Source: an uncultured Eubacteriales bacterium
GTDB taxonomy: Bacteria; Bacillota; Clostridia; Lachnospirales; CAG-274
Direction: 5' to 3'
NCBI GenBank assembly: GCA_902497185.1
Contig: CABVEG010000113.1
Span: 1-6,036 of the forward strand
DNA: 6,036 nt
Below, in pieces: positions 5,748 through 6,036 of this stretch. The position numbers and the translations under genes are program-made. Under the pieces are notes generated by a model. That model had not been told where the DNA came from, did no database searches, and worked only from the letters and a program-made list of their open reading frames with translations. Each line of letters starts with the position of its first letter. Positions within the stretch are counted from its first letter, which is position 1.

Positions 5748-6036
5748 ATGGATAAAAAAATAAAGAGAGTTTTAAGTATGCTTTTGTCTTTTGCTGTGTT
5801 AATGACAAATGTGTGCTTTAGTACGGTTGTAATGGCTGCAGAGGACACTGTGACTGATGAGGCAACTGTTAAGGCTTATACAACAAGCGTTAACCTTGCA
5901 AAGGATCATACATATAAGGTTTCTACTAATGACGGTGGTGTTAGTGCTGCGGTTAATGGCAGTGATATGTTTGTTGCCGGAGATACTGATATTGTAATTG
6001 ATTTAGGCAACATTCCTGATGAAACTCTTACAGGTG
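5748..6036 (+). CDS. Exported protein with signal peptide, N-terminal part, function unknown
   Basis: The frame is open from ATG 5748 to the window end, 96 complete codons. The N-terminus is a classical Sec signal peptide: basic MDKKIKR, a hydrophobic core (about 8-28), and a VMA|AED junction fitting signal peptidase I cleavage after A30. The mature part begins AEDTVTDEATVKAY and continues polar, rich in Thr, Val, Asp and Gly, with alternating patterns such as HTYKVSTNDGG and DTDIVIDLGN that suggest beta-strands. This is the style of secreted or wall-associated proteins of Clostridia, which are often large and multi-domain, but no named domain can be recognised. C23 is not in a lipobox, so a lipoprotein is unlikely. 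The gene has its own promoter and ribosome binding site and is separated from the upstream operon by a terminator. The C-terminal part, including any anchor, is outside the window. Confidence 0.88.
   Translation, partial: MDKKIKRVLSMLLSFAVLMTNVCFSTVVMAAEDTVTDEATVKAYTTSVNLAKDHTYKVSTNDGGVSAAVNGSDMFVAGDTDIVIDLGNIPDETLTG

Noticed and set aside
5748..5840. Lipoprotein signal in the exported protein
   Set aside because: C23 is preceded by TNV, which does not fit the lipobox. A better signal peptidase I site (VMA|AED) follows the hydrophobic core.

Overview
The window looks like a stretch of a low-GC Clostridia-type Firmicute chromosome, most likely Lachnospiraceae-like. The base composition is AT-rich, Shine-Dalgarno sequences are strong (AAGGAGG type), and the gene order rlmN-prpC-prkC-rsgA-rpe-thiN is the one known from Bacillus subtilis and many Clostridia. 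The family-level placement is inference from composition and protein style; no rRNA or other marker is present. All genes found are on the + strand.

Positions 1-5463 hold a tightly packed run of six cistrons, with gaps of 1 to about 20 bases. They are the C-terminal half of the rRNA/tRNA adenine methyltransferase RlmN (truncated by the window edge), a PP2C-type phosphatase, its partner membrane Ser/Thr kinase with three PASTA repeats, the ribosome-assembly GTPase RsgA, ribulose-phosphate 3-epimerase and thiamine pyrophosphokinase. The phosphatase and kinase form a reversible signalling pair at the cell envelope. The other genes are housekeeping functions in translation quality, 30S maturation, the pentose phosphate pathway and cofactor synthesis.

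Positions 5464-5747 form the operon boundary. They contain a likely 47-residue hydrophobic membrane protein with a TTG start, whose stop codon touches the stem of a strong intrinsic terminator at 5651-5684. Two bases after the terminator's T-run lies a near-consensus sigma-A promoter (TTGACA, 17 bases, TACAAT), followed by a strong ribosome binding site. This starts a new transcription unit.

Positions 5748-6036 encode the start of an exported protein with a clear signal peptide. It is cut by the window end and its function cannot be read from the 96 residues visible.

I do not see an undescribed multi-gene system here. The points most worth a second look are the small membrane protein at the end of the operon, a kinase activation loop unusually poor in threonine, an atypical third PASTA repeat, and the exported protein behind its own strong promoter.
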